Positions 1-8,850 of a DNA stretch of 64,000 nucleotides are shown here, piece after piece. The notes beneath the pieces were generated by a model. The model was not told where the DNA came from and ran no database searches. It saw only the letters and a program-made list of their open reading frames with translations. The stretch's first letter is position 1; each line of letters starts with the position of its first letter. This DNA comes from DASSUC01 sp035649895. GTDB taxonomy: Bacteria; Actinomycetota; Actinomycetes; Mycobacteriales; Micromonosporaceae. The stretch lies in the NCBI GenBank assembly GCA_035649895.1, contig DASRIS010000042.1:1-64000 (forward strand), written 5' to 3'. The position numbers and the translations under genes were made by a program.

Positions 1-7
1 GTCGCCA

Positions 8-50
8 TCGGCCGGCTCGGGAGCTTCCCGGCCGGCCGACGCTCTTTCTC
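8..50 (+). terminator. hairpin terminator upstream of rsmG
   Basis: A strong GC-rich hairpin: TCGGCCGG and CGGGA at 8-22 pair with TCCCG and CCGGCCGA at 26-39 across a short loop, followed by the pyrimidine-rich run CGCTCTTTCTC. This is the layout of an intrinsic terminator for the gene to the left (jag is expected there by synteny). The T-run is poor, so it could instead attenuate transcription into rsmG. Confidence 0.5.
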
Positions 51-76
51 AGTCCGTCCCGTCGGACCTGGGGCCG

Positions 77-1030
77 GTGCTATGTGGTTCCGGACCGGAG
101 TACTCCCGCGGTGACCGGCGGCCGCCTGGCGGTGGGCCGTCCAGCGGTGAGCCGTCCAGCGCCGGGCGGGACCTGGTCCGGGGCGTGCTCTCGGGCAACA
201 GCCCGTCGAGTGGCGGGGTTTCGGGCGGCGGCCTGTCGGGTGGCGGGGTTTCGGACGGCGGGCTTTTGGGCGGATCTATCTCCCAAGACGGCGGACCTAC
301 CCGCCAGGCGGCTGCCGGCGGAGCGGTACCTGCCGCGTTGCTCCCGGTGGCTCAGCGGTTGTTTGGGGACCGGCTGCCAGCCGCACGCCGCTATGCTGAC
401 CTGCTGGCGACCGAGGGCGTGCTGCGCGGTCTGGTCGGTCCCCGGGAGGCCTGCCGGGTCTGGGAACGGCACCTACTTAACTGCGCCGTGGTCGCTGAGC
501 TGGTCCCGTACGGGGCATCAGTCGTAGATGTGGGGTCTGGCGCTGGTTTGCCCGGCATTGTGCTTGCGATCGCCCGTTCCGATCTCGCCGTGACGCTGGT
601 CGAGCCGCTGGCCCGGCGCACTGCTTTCTTGACCGAGGCGGTAGCCACGCTCGGCCTGGGTGCTGAGGTGACGGTTGTGCGCAGCCGGGCGGAGGATCTG
701 GCCAGGCCGGGTCGGGGTGCGGCCGGCGTGCCGCCTGCGGACGTGGTGACCGCCAGGGCGGTCGCCCCGCTCGACAAGCTGGTGGGGTGGTGCCTGCCGC
801 TAGCCACCATCGGTGGTCGGCTACTGGCGATCAAGGGTGCTTCCGCTCCCGACGAGGTGGCCGCCCACCGGGACAGGATCGTACGACTCGGCGGGGCGGA
901 ACCCACTGTGCGGCAGTGCGGCCTCGCCGTGCTCGACATCCCGACGACCGTTGTCGAGGTCGTCCGCCTGCGGGGGGCGCAGGCCGCCGGTCGGCAGCTC
1001 GGCCGGCGCGGTCGGGGTAGGTCTGGCTGA
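77..1030 (+). CDS. rsmG: 16S rRNA (guanine-527-N7) methyltransferase RsmG (GidB)
   Basis: SAM-dependent methyltransferase that modifies G527 in the 530 loop of 16S rRNA. The conserved part starts near residue 88 (AQRLFGDRLPAARRYADLL) and includes WERHLLNC and the SAM-binding glycine motif DVGSGAGLPG, then DVVTARAVAPL. The first 80 or so residues form a low-complexity Gly/Ser stretch with repeated GGVSGGG/GGLSGGG units, absent from ordinary RsmG proteins of 210-250 residues. The true start may therefore lie well inside this frame, for example at the in-frame GTG codons near 180 or 350; 77 is only the longest reading. rsmG sits before parA-parB as in other actinobacteria. Loss of RsmG is known to give low-level streptomycin resistance. 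Confidence 0.9.
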   Translation: MLCGSGPEYSRGDRRPPGGGPSSGEPSSAGRDLVRGVLSGNSPSSGGVSGGGLSGGGVSDGGLLGGSISQDGGPTRQAAAGGAVPAALLPVAQRLFGDRLPAARRYADLLATEGVLRGLVGPREACRVWERHLLNCAVVAELVPYGASVVDVGSGAGLPGIVLAIARSDLAVTLVEPLARRTAFLTEAVATLGLGAEVTVVRSRAEDLARPGRGAAGVPPADVVTARAVAPLDKLVGWCLPLATIGGRLLAIKGASAPDEVAAHRDRIVRLGGAEPTVRQCGLAVLDIPTTVVEVVRLRGAQAAGRQLGRRGRGRSG

Positions 1031-1230
1031 GTGCCGTGGTGACCGACCGGTCGGTGGGCACTCGACCCTCCGGCGGTGGTCGGCCGGCGTGCCGGGCGCG
1101 ACGGGCGGCCGGTGGTCAGCCGGATCCTCCCGTCGCCGGCCAGCCGGGTCCTTCCGTAGCCGGCCAGCTAGCAGGATCTATCTGTCTGGACCGCGGCCCG
1201 GCCGTACCGCGGTCCCGTCGGGTAGCCGGT

Positions 1231-2094
1231 TCAGCGGTAGGCATAGAGCCCTTCGTCGAGGTTTGCGGTATCCCCGCTTCGTAGGGCCGGTAACGCCTGT
1301 TGCAGGGCGAAGGTCGCCTGGACCCGCCTGGCCTGGCTGAGCGTTGCCTCGACGTCACCAGTGCTCCGGGCGGCCTGAGCGGCTACGGTCCAGCCATATG
1401 TGGCGGCGATTGAAGCGACGTCGTTGGATGGACTGCCCACGAAGAGCCCGTCCCAGTCGATGACGCCTGCCAGTCGCAACGGTGGGCCCGGGTCCCACAG
1501 CAGGTTGTCGCCGCCCAGGTCGCCGTGGACCAGGACCGGTGTTCTCGGTGGCGGCAGAGCGAGCACCTGGTCTAGTTCGTGTCGTGCGCGTCGGCGTCCG
1601 CTCGCGGACATCAGGGGAAACAGCTCCTGCTCGACATCGAAGGCGAAGCCGGCCCACCGGTTCAGCGCGGGCCTGCCGACCAGATGACCCACCTGCCCGG
1701 TCGCACCCGCCAGCGCGGCAAGGACCCGGCCGAGCTCGGCGCCCAGACGGTCGGGCCAGACGCGGGCACCACCGCCCGCCAAGGGCTCGCCGGGTACTCG
1801 GGTGGTCGCCAGATAGCAGCGGCCGACAGGCTCGTCAAGGTTCGGCGGAGCCAACGGTGCGGGCACCGCGAACCCGAGGTTCTGTGCGGCCAGAGCCGCC
1901 AGTACGGTCGCGCGGCGGTGCAGCAGCGTTCGGGATGCCTCGTGCCGCGGGAAGCGGTAGGCGGTCGTCGCGGTCAGCACGACGTCGTGGAACTGTCCCC
2001 GGCGCAGCACGACCATACCGTTGCCGGGGAGCTCATGCCGCTCGCGAACCACGGCCACGTACCTGGCGAGGTCCATCGGGTCCATTGTGTCCAT
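1231..2094 (-). CDS. aminoglycoside phosphotransferase (APH)/choline kinase-fold protein
   Basis: A 287-residue protein of the APH kinase-like fold. The catalytic loop reads VHGDLGGDNLLW (Brenner motif HGD..N) and the metal-binding motif reads GVIDWDG, so both catalytic aspartates and the asparagine are present. The N-lobe contains a hydrophobic beta pattern and VPGEPLAGG. Members of this family phosphorylate aminoglycosides, other antibiotics, or small metabolites such as sugars and homoserine; the sequence does not show which. It lies alone between rsmG and a broken gene, on the opposite strand to rsmG and parAB, which is not the usual order here and suggests an inserted accessory gene. Three in-frame ATG codons lie within the first seven codons, so the start is uncertain by a few residues. 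Confidence 0.8.
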   Translation of the reverse strand: MDTMDPMDLARYVAVVRERHELPGNGMVVLRRGQFHDVVLTATTAYRFPRHEASRTLLHRRATVLAALAAQNLGFAVPAPLAPPNLDEPVGRCYLATTRVPGEPLAGGGARVWPDRLGAELGRVLAALAGATGQVGHLVGRPALNRWAGFAFDVEQELFPLMSASGRRRARHELDQVLALPPPRTPVLVHGDLGGDNLLWDPGPPLRLAGVIDWDGLFVGSPSNDVASIAATYGWTVAAQAARSTGDVEATLSQARRVQATFALQQALPALRSGDTANLDEGLYAYR

Positions 2095-2304
2095 GCCTGG
2101 TCACGCTCTCCGTTGTCGCCCAGCCCAGCATCGATCCCCGTGTTCCTCAAGTGGCTACACGCCTGTACGAGTGGCCGCTTTTCTGCGAGTGGCCGCCTGC
2201 GCGGGTCGCGTCTGGCCGCCACAACAGGCCGTACCCGGGGAGGTCGTTCTGGCCGCGCCGGACAGGCGTTAGCTGGGCTGCTGCACCGGACCGGGTAAGT
2301 GGGA

Positions 2305-2861
2305 TCAACCAGCTCGTCGCGTCGCCGTTCTGCCGACCAGGTCAACGTCTATGACATCGGGGAAGCGCAGCTCCTCCCAGAAATGCGCCGGACCTGGCTC
2401 GAGCCGTACCAGACCAACCAGCCAGATGGTCAGGGCCAAGCCGTGGGTTCCGATCACCAGGGCGCGGTTCCGTGCCTTTGCTGGCACCGCATGCCGGGAT
2501 ACCGCCGCACTGAAACGGGCGGCTACCAGCGCATGCTCCTCCCAGCCGTGATGGCGGACGCCCTCCACATAGGAGCGAGCCGTCAACCGGTAGTCGCGGC
2601 CGCCGGACCACAGATGGGGACGGCGGACCTCACCGAACCCGGGATCGGTAGCCACAGTGGAACTGCCGGCGAGCTCCTGCAACGTCTGGATCGCCTTTGG
2701 CTCATGCTGGCGACGAGGTACGCCGGCTCGGCCACCAGCGACCGTAGCGACCGTGCCGCAGCCCGGCCCTCGGCACCGAGCTGCCAACGTTCGGTCCTCA
2801 CTTCGGGCTCCAGTTCGGGGAGCGCGTGGCGGACGAGCACCAGCCGGTCGACATCGACCAT
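2305..2861 (-). pseudogene. histidine phosphatase superfamily gene broken by a frameshift
   Basis: Two frames together make one phosphoglycerate mutase-like phosphatase. The N-terminal part begins with ATG at 2861 and reads LVLVRHALPELE (the RH catalytic motif), then GAEGRAAARSL and YLVAS. At 2704-2705 homology moves to the next frame, which continues EPKAIQTLQEL, then the second-half motifs HHGWEEHALVAARF and VIGTHGLALTIWL (second catalytic His). A one-base deletion or two-base insertion between the S and the EPKA segment explains the break. The region on both sides is well conserved, so either the gene was lost recently or the base is a sequencing error. An active gene would encode a protein of about 185 residues. 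Confidence 0.75.
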
Positions 2862-3516
2862 GGTCGTGCACACTACCAACGGCGATCCGCCACCGGCGCG
2901 GGCTGGTCCGGTGCCTTCTGTGCCGGGCATGGTGCTGTCCCGTTTCCCTTCAGGGGCTGGAGAACCCGACCCCGGTCCGGCGTCCACATCAGTCGACCAC
3001 CGCTCTATGCCGATGGTCGACGCGGTCGAGCGCCTCGCGGCTCTCTGTCGCGCCGGTACCGAGACCCGGCTCCGTCGGGTTGCGTACCGTCCTGGCCGGC
3101 CGGCAGGCCGTACGTCTGGGCGGGTTCTCTCTCGGCCGGGTTGTTGCCGGCGTGACGGTGATGGCAGTCATGCGAGTAGCGACCATCGCCGACGACGTCG
3201 ATATCACGGTAAGGCAGAGGCCGGCCGGGTGGCTGCGCCGTCCGTGCTGCCCGCGTACGACCGCTGAAGTCGCAGCCGACCAGTGCCACGCGGCCCACAG
3301 ACCCGTCAGTGACGCGCGTTAACCAACCGGGTACGCGCCGACCGCGTAACCCGGACGTTTACCCGCTGTTCGGTCTTTCTTCCATACCTGTCGGCATCGA
3401 CGGCCGTGTCGTATGCGACATGCGCAGCGCGGCCCGTGCGTCGAGTCGTAGGCTGACCGCGCGTCGTTCATGTGGGCGGCGATACACGTCCGACCGAAGC
3501 GGGTAGGGAAGAGACG
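2862..3516. other. gene-free stretch between the broken phosphatase and parA
   Basis: No reading frame here shows conserved motifs or a believable start. The segment should carry the parA-parB promoter, but I could not assign a convincing -35/-10 pair. The GTG at 3472 is an alternative in-frame start for parA. Confidence 0.4.
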
Positions 3517-4812
3517 GTGCAGACCAATGGCGTCGACGACGCGCGTGTGCTGAGAGCGAGCCAGCATGGCGGCAATGTTTCACGTGAAACGCTGTACGAG
3601 GGCTGGGTAGTTGGGGGAAGAGACGAGCCGCAGCCGGTACCACAACCCATACTGGGAACAGGGTTCGCGGCCAACGGCTCGGTACCGATCGAGACCGCGC
3701 CGACGGCGGCGTATCCGATCATCACACCGCGATCGCAAGTCGACCACTCGGCCGGCGGCCCACGTCGCTCGTCGCGCCCGGCCCCTACTCCCCCATCCCA
3801 CCCCATGACGCCCCTCCTCGAGACGGAAGATGCCGTGGCTGAAGAGTCTTCGTTGTCGGGTGCGGAGCCGCGTCCGGCGGAAGCTGGCTTGCCCGATGTG
3901 ACTGACAGATACCCGGAGGAACCGCCGGCTCAGCGGGTGCCCGATGATCCGCCGCTGGCCCAGGAGGCGCGACGGGCGGTCGAGATCCTGAACCCGAGCG
4001 GTGAGATCCGCATGCCACGCCCGCCCAAGTGCCGGATCATCTGTGTCGCCAACCAGAAGGGCGGCGTAGGGAAGACGACGACCACGGTTAACATCGCCGT
4101 CGCGCTGGCTCTGCATGGGAACCGGGTGCTCGTCATCGACCTCGACCCGCAAGGAAACGCCTCCACCGGGCTCAACGTGCCACACCACTCCGGGGTGCCG
4201 GACGTCTACAGCTGCTTGATTGATAGCGCCCCCCTCTCCGATGTGACCCAGCCGGTGGAGGGCATCCCCAGCCTCAGATGCGTACCGGCCACCATCCACC
4301 TGGCCGGTGCCGAGATCGAGCTGGTGTCCGTGGTCGCCAGGGAGTCACGCCTACGCCGGGCGCTCGACGCCTCCCCCGAGGTGTACGACTACATCTTCAT
4401 CGACTGCCCACCGTCGCTCGGGTTGCTTACGGTCAACGCGCTCGTGGCGGCGGAGGAGGTGATGATCCCGATCCAGTGCGAGTACTACGCCCTTGAAGGC
4501 GTACAGGCGCTGACCGACAACATCGGGCGGGTGAAGTCCTTCCTCAACCCGACACTGGACATCTCAACGGTGCTCCTGACCATGTACGACCGGCGTACCC
4601 GCCTGGCGGATGCGGTCGAACAGGACGTGCGGGGTTTCTTCGGTGACAAGGTGCTGCAGGCAGTCATCCCCCGTAACGTGCGCGTGTCCGAAGCGCCCAG
4701 CTACAACCAGTCGGTGATGACATACGACCCGGGATCACGGGGCGCAATGAGCTACTTCGAGGCCGCCCAGGAGCTCGCCGAGCGCGGCGCTCGGGTGGGA
4801 GGTCAGGAATGA
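3517..4812 (+). CDS. parA: chromosome partitioning ATPase ParA (Soj)
   Basis: Walker-type ATPase that moves and positions origin regions together with ParB. The deviant Walker A motif NQKGGVGKTTTTVN lies near residues 179-192, followed by VIDLDPQGNASTGL and the Walker B-like FIDCPPSLGLLTVNAL. The ATPase part is typical in length, but about 175 residues precede it; most are low-complexity and Pro/Glu-rich. GTG 3517 is preferred over in-frame GTG 3472 because AGGGAAGAG lies just upstream. A parS site lies inside the coding sequence and is translated as NVSRET; mycobacterial ParA carries the same peptide for the same reason. A segment reading DDPPLAQEARRAVEIL just before the ATPase core also resembles the mycobacterial N-terminal region. 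The last four bases (ATGA) overlap the parB start, so the two are translationally coupled. Confidence 0.95.
   Translation: MQTNGVDDARVLRASQHGGNVSRETLYEGWVVGGRDEPQPVPQPILGTGFAANGSVPIETAPTAAYPIITPRSQVDHSAGGPRRSSRPAPTPPSHPMTPLLETEDAVAEESSLSGAEPRPAEAGLPDVTDRYPEEPPAQRVPDDPPLAQEARRAVEILNPSGEIRMPRPPKCRIICVANQKGGVGKTTTTVNIAVALALHGNRVLVIDLDPQGNASTGLNVPHHSGVPDVYSCLIDSAPLSDVTQPVEGIPSLRCVPATIHLAGAEIELVSVVARESRLRRALDASPEVYDYIFIDCPPSLGLLTVNALVAAEEVMIPIQCEYYALEGVQALTDNIGRVKSFLNPTLDISTVLLTMYDRRTRLADAVEQDVRGFFGDKVLQAVIPRNVRVSEAPSYNQSVMTYDPGSRGAMSYFEAAQELAERGARVGGQE
3577..3590. promoter_or_regulatory. parS site 1 (inside parA coding sequence)
   Basis: Perfect palindrome GTTTCACGTGAAAC, the actinobacterial parS core bound by ParB. 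It lies 60 bp into parA, where it encodes part of VSRET. ParB loading here may also affect parAB expression. Confidence 0.93.
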
Positions 4813-5870
4813 CGACCCGTCCCCGGGGTGGACTAGGCCGCGGCCTCGGTGCCCTGATCCCCACCGGCCCGGCTGCACCCGCGGCACCGGATACCTCGGC
4901 AGACAGCCCAGTACGAGCCATGCCCTCGACGTCGCCGGCTCCGACAACGCGGTACGCAACGGCGCCTACCGAAACGCTCCCGACCGAGCGGGTGGATGGT
5001 GCGCCTCCCCGCCTGAGTACGCCGGAGGTGGCAGGCCTCGCACCTGTGCCCGGGGCCCGGTTCGCCGAGTTGCCAGTCTCCGCTATCACGCCGAACCCCA
5101 AGCAGCCCCGGCAGGTCTTCGACGAGGAGGCCCTGGAGGAGCTGAAGACGTCGATCGGCGAGGTCGGGTTGCTCCAACCGATCGTGGTACGCGAGATCGG
5201 TGCGGAGAAGTACGAGATTGTCATGGGCGAACGGCGGTGGCGTGCATGCCAGGCCGTTGGCCGCGAAGTCATCCCGGCCATCGTGCGGGACACCGACGAC
5301 GAGGCAATGCTCCGGGACGCCCTCCTCGAGAACATCCACCGGGTGGACCTCAACCCGCTGGAGGAGGCAGCCGCGTACCAGCAGCTGCTCGATGAGTTCG
5401 GGGCGACACACGATGAGCTCGCGCGGCGGATCGGCCGGAGCCGGCCTCAGATCTCGAACACCATCCGCCTGTTGAACCTGCCTGCGACAGTCCAGCGCCG
5501 GGTTGCGGCGGGCGTCCTCTCCGCCGGCCACGCCCGGGCACTGCTCTCCCTTGATGACACCGAGGCCCAAGAGGAGCTGGCGCACCGGATCGTGGCCGAA
5601 GGCATGTCGGTACGGGCGACTGAGGAGGCCGTGTCACTGGCGATGTCCGACGGGACGGCGAGGAAACCGGCTGCGGCCAAGCGTCGGCCCAAGCCCCACT
5701 CTCCTGCGCTGGCCGATCTCGCCGATCGGCTGTCGGACCGGTTCGACACCCGGGTCAAGCTGGATATCGGCCGGAGCAAGGGGAAGATCGTGATCGAGTT
5801 CGCGACGGTCGACGACCTTGAGCGGATCGTCGGCATCATCGGAGTCGAGGGGCGTGCTCCGCGCGGATAA
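4809..5870 (+). CDS. parB: chromosome partitioning protein ParB (CTP-dependent parS clamp)
   Basis: 353-residue DNA-binding CTPase that loads at parS and spreads as a clamp. A variable Ala/Pro-rich N-terminus starts with TTRPRGGLGRGLGALIP, the conserved motif that contacts ParA. The ParB/Srx-like N-domain follows: PNPKQPRQVFDEEALEEL, GLLQPIVVR, the CTP-binding motif GERRWRA, and ENIHRVDLNPLEEA. The helix-turn-helix reads THDELARRIGRSRPQISNTIRLL. The C-terminal dimerisation domain reads ALADLADRLSDRFDTRVKLDIG. ATG 4809 overlaps the parA stop. Three parS sites lie within 4 kb, and a terminator follows the gene. Confidence 0.96.
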   Translation: MTTRPRGGLGRGLGALIPTGPAAPAAPDTSADSPVRAMPSTSPAPTTRYATAPTETLPTERVDGAPPRLSTPEVAGLAPVPGARFAELPVSAITPNPKQPRQVFDEEALEELKTSIGEVGLLQPIVVREIGAEKYEIVMGERRWRACQAVGREVIPAIVRDTDDEAMLRDALLENIHRVDLNPLEEAAAYQQLLDEFGATHDELARRIGRSRPQISNTIRLLNLPATVQRRVAAGVLSAGHARALLSLDDTEAQEELAHRIVAEGMSVRATEEAVSLAMSDGTARKPAAAKRRPKPHSPALADLADRLSDRFDTRVKLDIGRSKGKIVIEFATVDDLERIVGIIGVEGRAPRG

Positions 5871-5883
5871 CCAGAGCTAGCCG

Positions 5884-5925
5884 ACGGCCCGCTTTCTCGC
5901 CTGGCGAGGAGCGGGCCGTTTCGTT
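5884..5925 (+). terminator. intrinsic terminator after parB
   Basis: Stem ACGGCCCGCT (5884-5893) pairs with AGCGGGCCGT (5910-5919), with a second small stem TCGCC/GGCGA in the loop, followed by TTCGTTGGTT. It begins 14 bases after the parB stop. Confidence 0.8.
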
Positions 5926-6222
5926 GGTTCGAGCGTGGTCTCCCTACGCACCTTGCTCGCGTTCTGTTGGGGAAAGGGTTCAGGGGGAGCCACCAGCGGA
6001 ATGACGCATGTGGCCTAGCGAGCACGGGCCTGGTACGGGTCGGGATCTGCAGGTTCGAGGTGGGCCTGGCTTCGTTCCGCTACGGCCGCGCTGTCTCAGC
6101 TGCTGACGACCGGGGTTGTGTTCAGGACGGCTACCGGAGGTTCGGTGGGGCCCATGCGCTGGTGGCTCAGGCGGTACGCCAGCGTCTTGCCGAGGAGCTG
6201 TTGGGAAAACGATCTTGTTTGG

Positions 6223-6302
6223 ATTTCCACAAGCGTTGTCCACAGGCACCCCTGGTTCTAGGTGAAACCCCCGGTGGGAGGGGGTGTGGAGCCTGTGGAT
6301 AA
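6223..6302. promoter_or_regulatory. cluster of DnaA-box-like sites beside parS
   Basis: Two sites match the actinobacterial DnaA box TT(G/A)TCCACA exactly: TTGTCCACA at 6236-6244 (+) and TGTGGATAA at 6294-6302 (minus-strand TTATCCACA). Weaker copies are ATTTCCACA at 6223-6231 and TGTGGAGCC at 6285-6293. All lie within 80 bp, and parS site 2 starts 18 bp later. This is not the main oriC, which lies by dnaA; a DnaA titration or regulatory locus is possible. Confidence 0.55.
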
Positions 6303-6320
6303 CTTGCGTGGACGACCGTT

Positions 6321-6334
6321 GTTTCACGTGAAAC
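6321..6334. promoter_or_regulatory. parS site 2
   Basis: Perfect GTTTCACGTGAAAC with flanking T and A, giving the full 16-bp consensus TGTTTCACGTGAAACA. It lies in non-coding DNA 450 bp after parB, next to DnaA-box-like sequences. Confidence 0.96.
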
Positions 6335-7314
6335 AACGATCGACGGACTGGGGAAGATGGTGTGGGCCTGCGGATGGTGGGGCGCTGCGTGCCTTCTCGG
6401 CGGCGTATGAGGATCTCGGCGGGGCTCTGGGTGGCCGAACCAGGGCTTGCTGATGCGGGTTCCGCGAAGGTCGGATGAGTAGGCGGCCCAGGCCGGATCT
6501 AGGGCCGATCGCTCGCCCTGCGGCTCCATAGCGTCGGTGAGGGCCGGCGGCCCTAGACGGGCATGGAGAGGCGTCACGGCTCCAGCGGTGGCGGTTCCCT
6601 GGCTCCCTCGGCAGGCGCCTGATGGGCCAGCGGCAACGAGACCAATGACGGGCTCGAAGGAGGACTCGGCCGGAGCGCCTGCGAGATCGGCGGATCTTTG
6701 GGCGGCGAGGGCAGGCCGAGCGAGGAGAGGAGAGCTGAGGCGGGCAGGGGTGAGGCGGGCAGGGGAGCACCGCATTGGCTGAGCCAGTTCGCGGGTTAGC
6801 CCGTAGCGAAAGCCGTCAGTGGTGGTTAACCGCTAAGCCGACCGCCGTGCTGGCGTCAGGTGGACAGGTGACGGTTGGTGTTCACGGCCGGTTGGGAACG
6901 CCAGGCGCGTGCTGTCTCTGTCCGGGAGCGAGACGATCGTGTCGAGGCCGTCCTCGTCGGAAGGAGGCAAGCCAGAGGCCTTGAGGGCCGATCGAGCTAC
7001 CGACGGAAGCTACGGCGGGCGTCCTGTCCGCGGGGAATGAGCTTGCCCATCAGGGGCCGGCTGGTGGTGCGGTTCGGTGTCAAGTCGAGCCGTGGATAGT
7101 GAGTCTGCAACTCTGCTCCAGGCGTCTGCTTGCTGGGCCCGGGCCGGCCCCTTTCGCGCTCGCGGCACGCGCCAGTCGGACCAGGTGTGTGGGCACAACC
7201 AAGACCGGTGCCCGCTAGTTCACCGAGTAGAGCCTCCCCGTGTCGTCGTGTGCGAGGAAGGCAGGGAGGTAACCGCCGTTGTGGAGGTCCGAGCAATCGC
7301 GCGGAGGGCCGCCG

Positions 7315-7328
7315 GTTTCACGTGAAAC
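7315..7328. promoter_or_regulatory. parS site 3
   Basis: Perfect 14-bp core GTTTCACGTGAAAC flanked by G on both sides, in the gene-free region 385 bp before the HIT-like gene. Confidence 0.94.
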
Positions 7329-7713
7329 GTTGCCGGTCGGCGGCTACGGGCGCCGACGCCGTGAGGCGGCCCGGGACGGGCCGTCCGCCCTCCGGTTTAG
7401 ATGGATCGACGGTGGAGCGCCGGACTTCATGGTCGTGAGTCCCAGGCGGTCGGCACGACGAGTAGTGGTGGAGACCTGCAACCCGCACAAGGCGCATCCG
7501 CAACAGGCAGGCTCCCCGAAGAGAGCCCGAAGAGAACCCGGAAGAGAACCGGATCGTTGGACGGAGACGAACCGCTGGAAACAACACGGCGGCTGTCGAC
7601 AGACGACACGGATACTCGGTGCCACTGGGTGGGTTGCCGCGTAGACCGTGAGCCTCGCCGTGCCGCACCGCCGGGGAGGGACAGCCCGGGCGAGTCTCGG
7701 CTAGGGTCTGAGC

Positions 7714-8589
7714 GTGCCTGAAACCCGTCGCCAGCTCCCTGATTTTGCTGCATGGCCATCGTTCCCTTTTGAGGGCGACCTGAAAGTCAAGACACTGGAA
7801 GAACCGGCCGCCGTGGAGCCTGCCCGCAAGGGCGAGGATCCCGCCGAGTGCTCGGCGTGCGCTGCCCCTGATGATGCGTACATCTACGTGAACGAGCGAT
7901 GGCGGGTGCGGGCGATGGATCGGCCCAGCGGTCTGCCGATGGTTCTCATCCTGGAGTCCCGTTCGCACCTCGACCTGGGCGACCTGCCGAACATGCTCGC
8001 CGCCGAGCTGGGCGTGATGACGGTACGGCTGGAGCGCGCCGTCCGTTCGCTCGACGGGGTTGCGCGGGTCCATGTGAACCGGTGGGGTGACGGATCGGCT
8101 CACCTACACATGTGGTTCCTAGCGCGTCCCTATGGGCGGCTCCAGCTTCGTGGCACGTTCCTTCCACTGTGGGACGACATCCTGCCGCCGATTCCTGAGA
8201 CACAGTGGCAGGAGAACCTCGCCTTGGTGGCTGCGTGGCTCGCCGAGTTCGGCGGTACACCGCTCGCCCAGCCACCCCGCATCGACTGGCGGTCGCCCAG
8301 CACGTTCGCTACGGCGGCGCCTCCCGAGGCTGCTACGCCCGCCGAGGCTACTGCGCCCGCCGGGGCTGCCACGACGGGCGGGGCCGCTACGCCCGCCGGG
8401 GCTGCTGCGTCCGCCAGAGTTCCGGCGCCGGCCGAGGCTCCCCCGCCGGTCGAAGCTCCTGCGAGGGTCGAAGCCACCGCGCCGGTCCAGCCAGAAGGCG
8501 CAAGCCGAACGGAGAACGCGGGACAGGTCGAGACCAGCGACCGGGCTGGAAGGGGCGACCAGGTCTGGCGCTCGCCGCCCGGCCGCTAG
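7714..8589 (+). CDS. HIT-like fold protein with a CxxC pair and Ala/Pro-rich tail
   Basis: 291 residues from a GTG start. The first 185 residues form a compact domain: CSAC near residue 49, then YIYVNERWRVRAMDRPSGLP, and HLHMWFLARP near residue 131. The HxHxW pattern resembles the histidine triad of the HIT superfamily with the third His replaced by Trp, so nucleotide-binding ancestry is likely but hydrolase activity is uncertain. Residues 190-290 are low complexity (repeats of EAT.PAGAAT and VEAPA) and probably disordered. It follows the parS region and runs away from parB. The partner and substrate are unknown. Confidence 0.7.
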   Translation: MPETRRQLPDFAAWPSFPFEGDLKVKTLEEPAAVEPARKGEDPAECSACAAPDDAYIYVNERWRVRAMDRPSGLPMVLILESRSHLDLGDLPNMLAAELGVMTVRLERAVRSLDGVARVHVNRWGDGSAHLHMWFLARPYGRLQLRGTFLPLWDDILPPIPETQWQENLALVAAWLAEFGGTPLAQPPRIDWRSPSTFATAAPPEAATPAEATAPAGAATTGGAATPAGAAASARVPAPAEAPPPVEAPARVEATAPVQPEGASRTENAGQVETSDRAGRGDQVWRSPPGR

Positions 8590-8653
8590 TCCAAGCGAGC
8601 TGCGGGTCCGCGAGGCGCGGAGCGCCGGAGCGCCTAGGCGTCACAACAAAGCC

Positions 8654-8747
8654 GAAGACACGACGGTTCCGAAGACACGACGTTCCGAGCCACGGCGAGC
8701 CGAAACCACGAGCCGGGTCAACGAGGGTTCGAGGACACGACGGTTCC
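8654..8747. repeat. short direct repeats after the HIT-like gene
   Basis: Three near-identical copies of GAAGACACGACGGTTCC at 8654-8670, 8671-8686 (one base shorter) and 8731-8747 (GAGG variant). They lie in the 280-bp gap between convergent genes. No function is evident. Confidence 0.6.
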
Positions 8748-8850
8748 GAGGAAATGGGCCGAGGGCGCGGCGCCGCAGCTCCCAACCACCCAACACATTG
8801 GACAGCCTCAAGCCCCGCACGGTGACTGCGGGACTACCAGGACAGAGGTA

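Larger units (their letters stand above)
5926..7713. other. gene-free region of about 1.8 kb holding two parS sites and DnaA-box-like motifs
   Basis: No frame on either strand shows family motifs or a codon pattern like the neighbouring genes. Peptides such as FHVKQ and VSRET in several frames come only from the parS palindromes. The stretch contains a small group of DnaA-box-like sequences (6223-6302), parS site 2 and parS site 3. A non-coding segregation or origin-accessory function is inferred from these sites. Confidence 0.6.

Noticed and set aside
6223..6302. The DnaA boxes as the replication origin
   Set aside because: Too few boxes, no dnaA or dnaN beside them; oriC is expected to the left of rsmG.
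5980..6336. 118-residue minus-strand reading frame across parS site 2
   Set aside because: Its first residues FHVKQ come from the parS palindrome and the rest is low-complexity Pro/Arg; no motifs or ribosome site.
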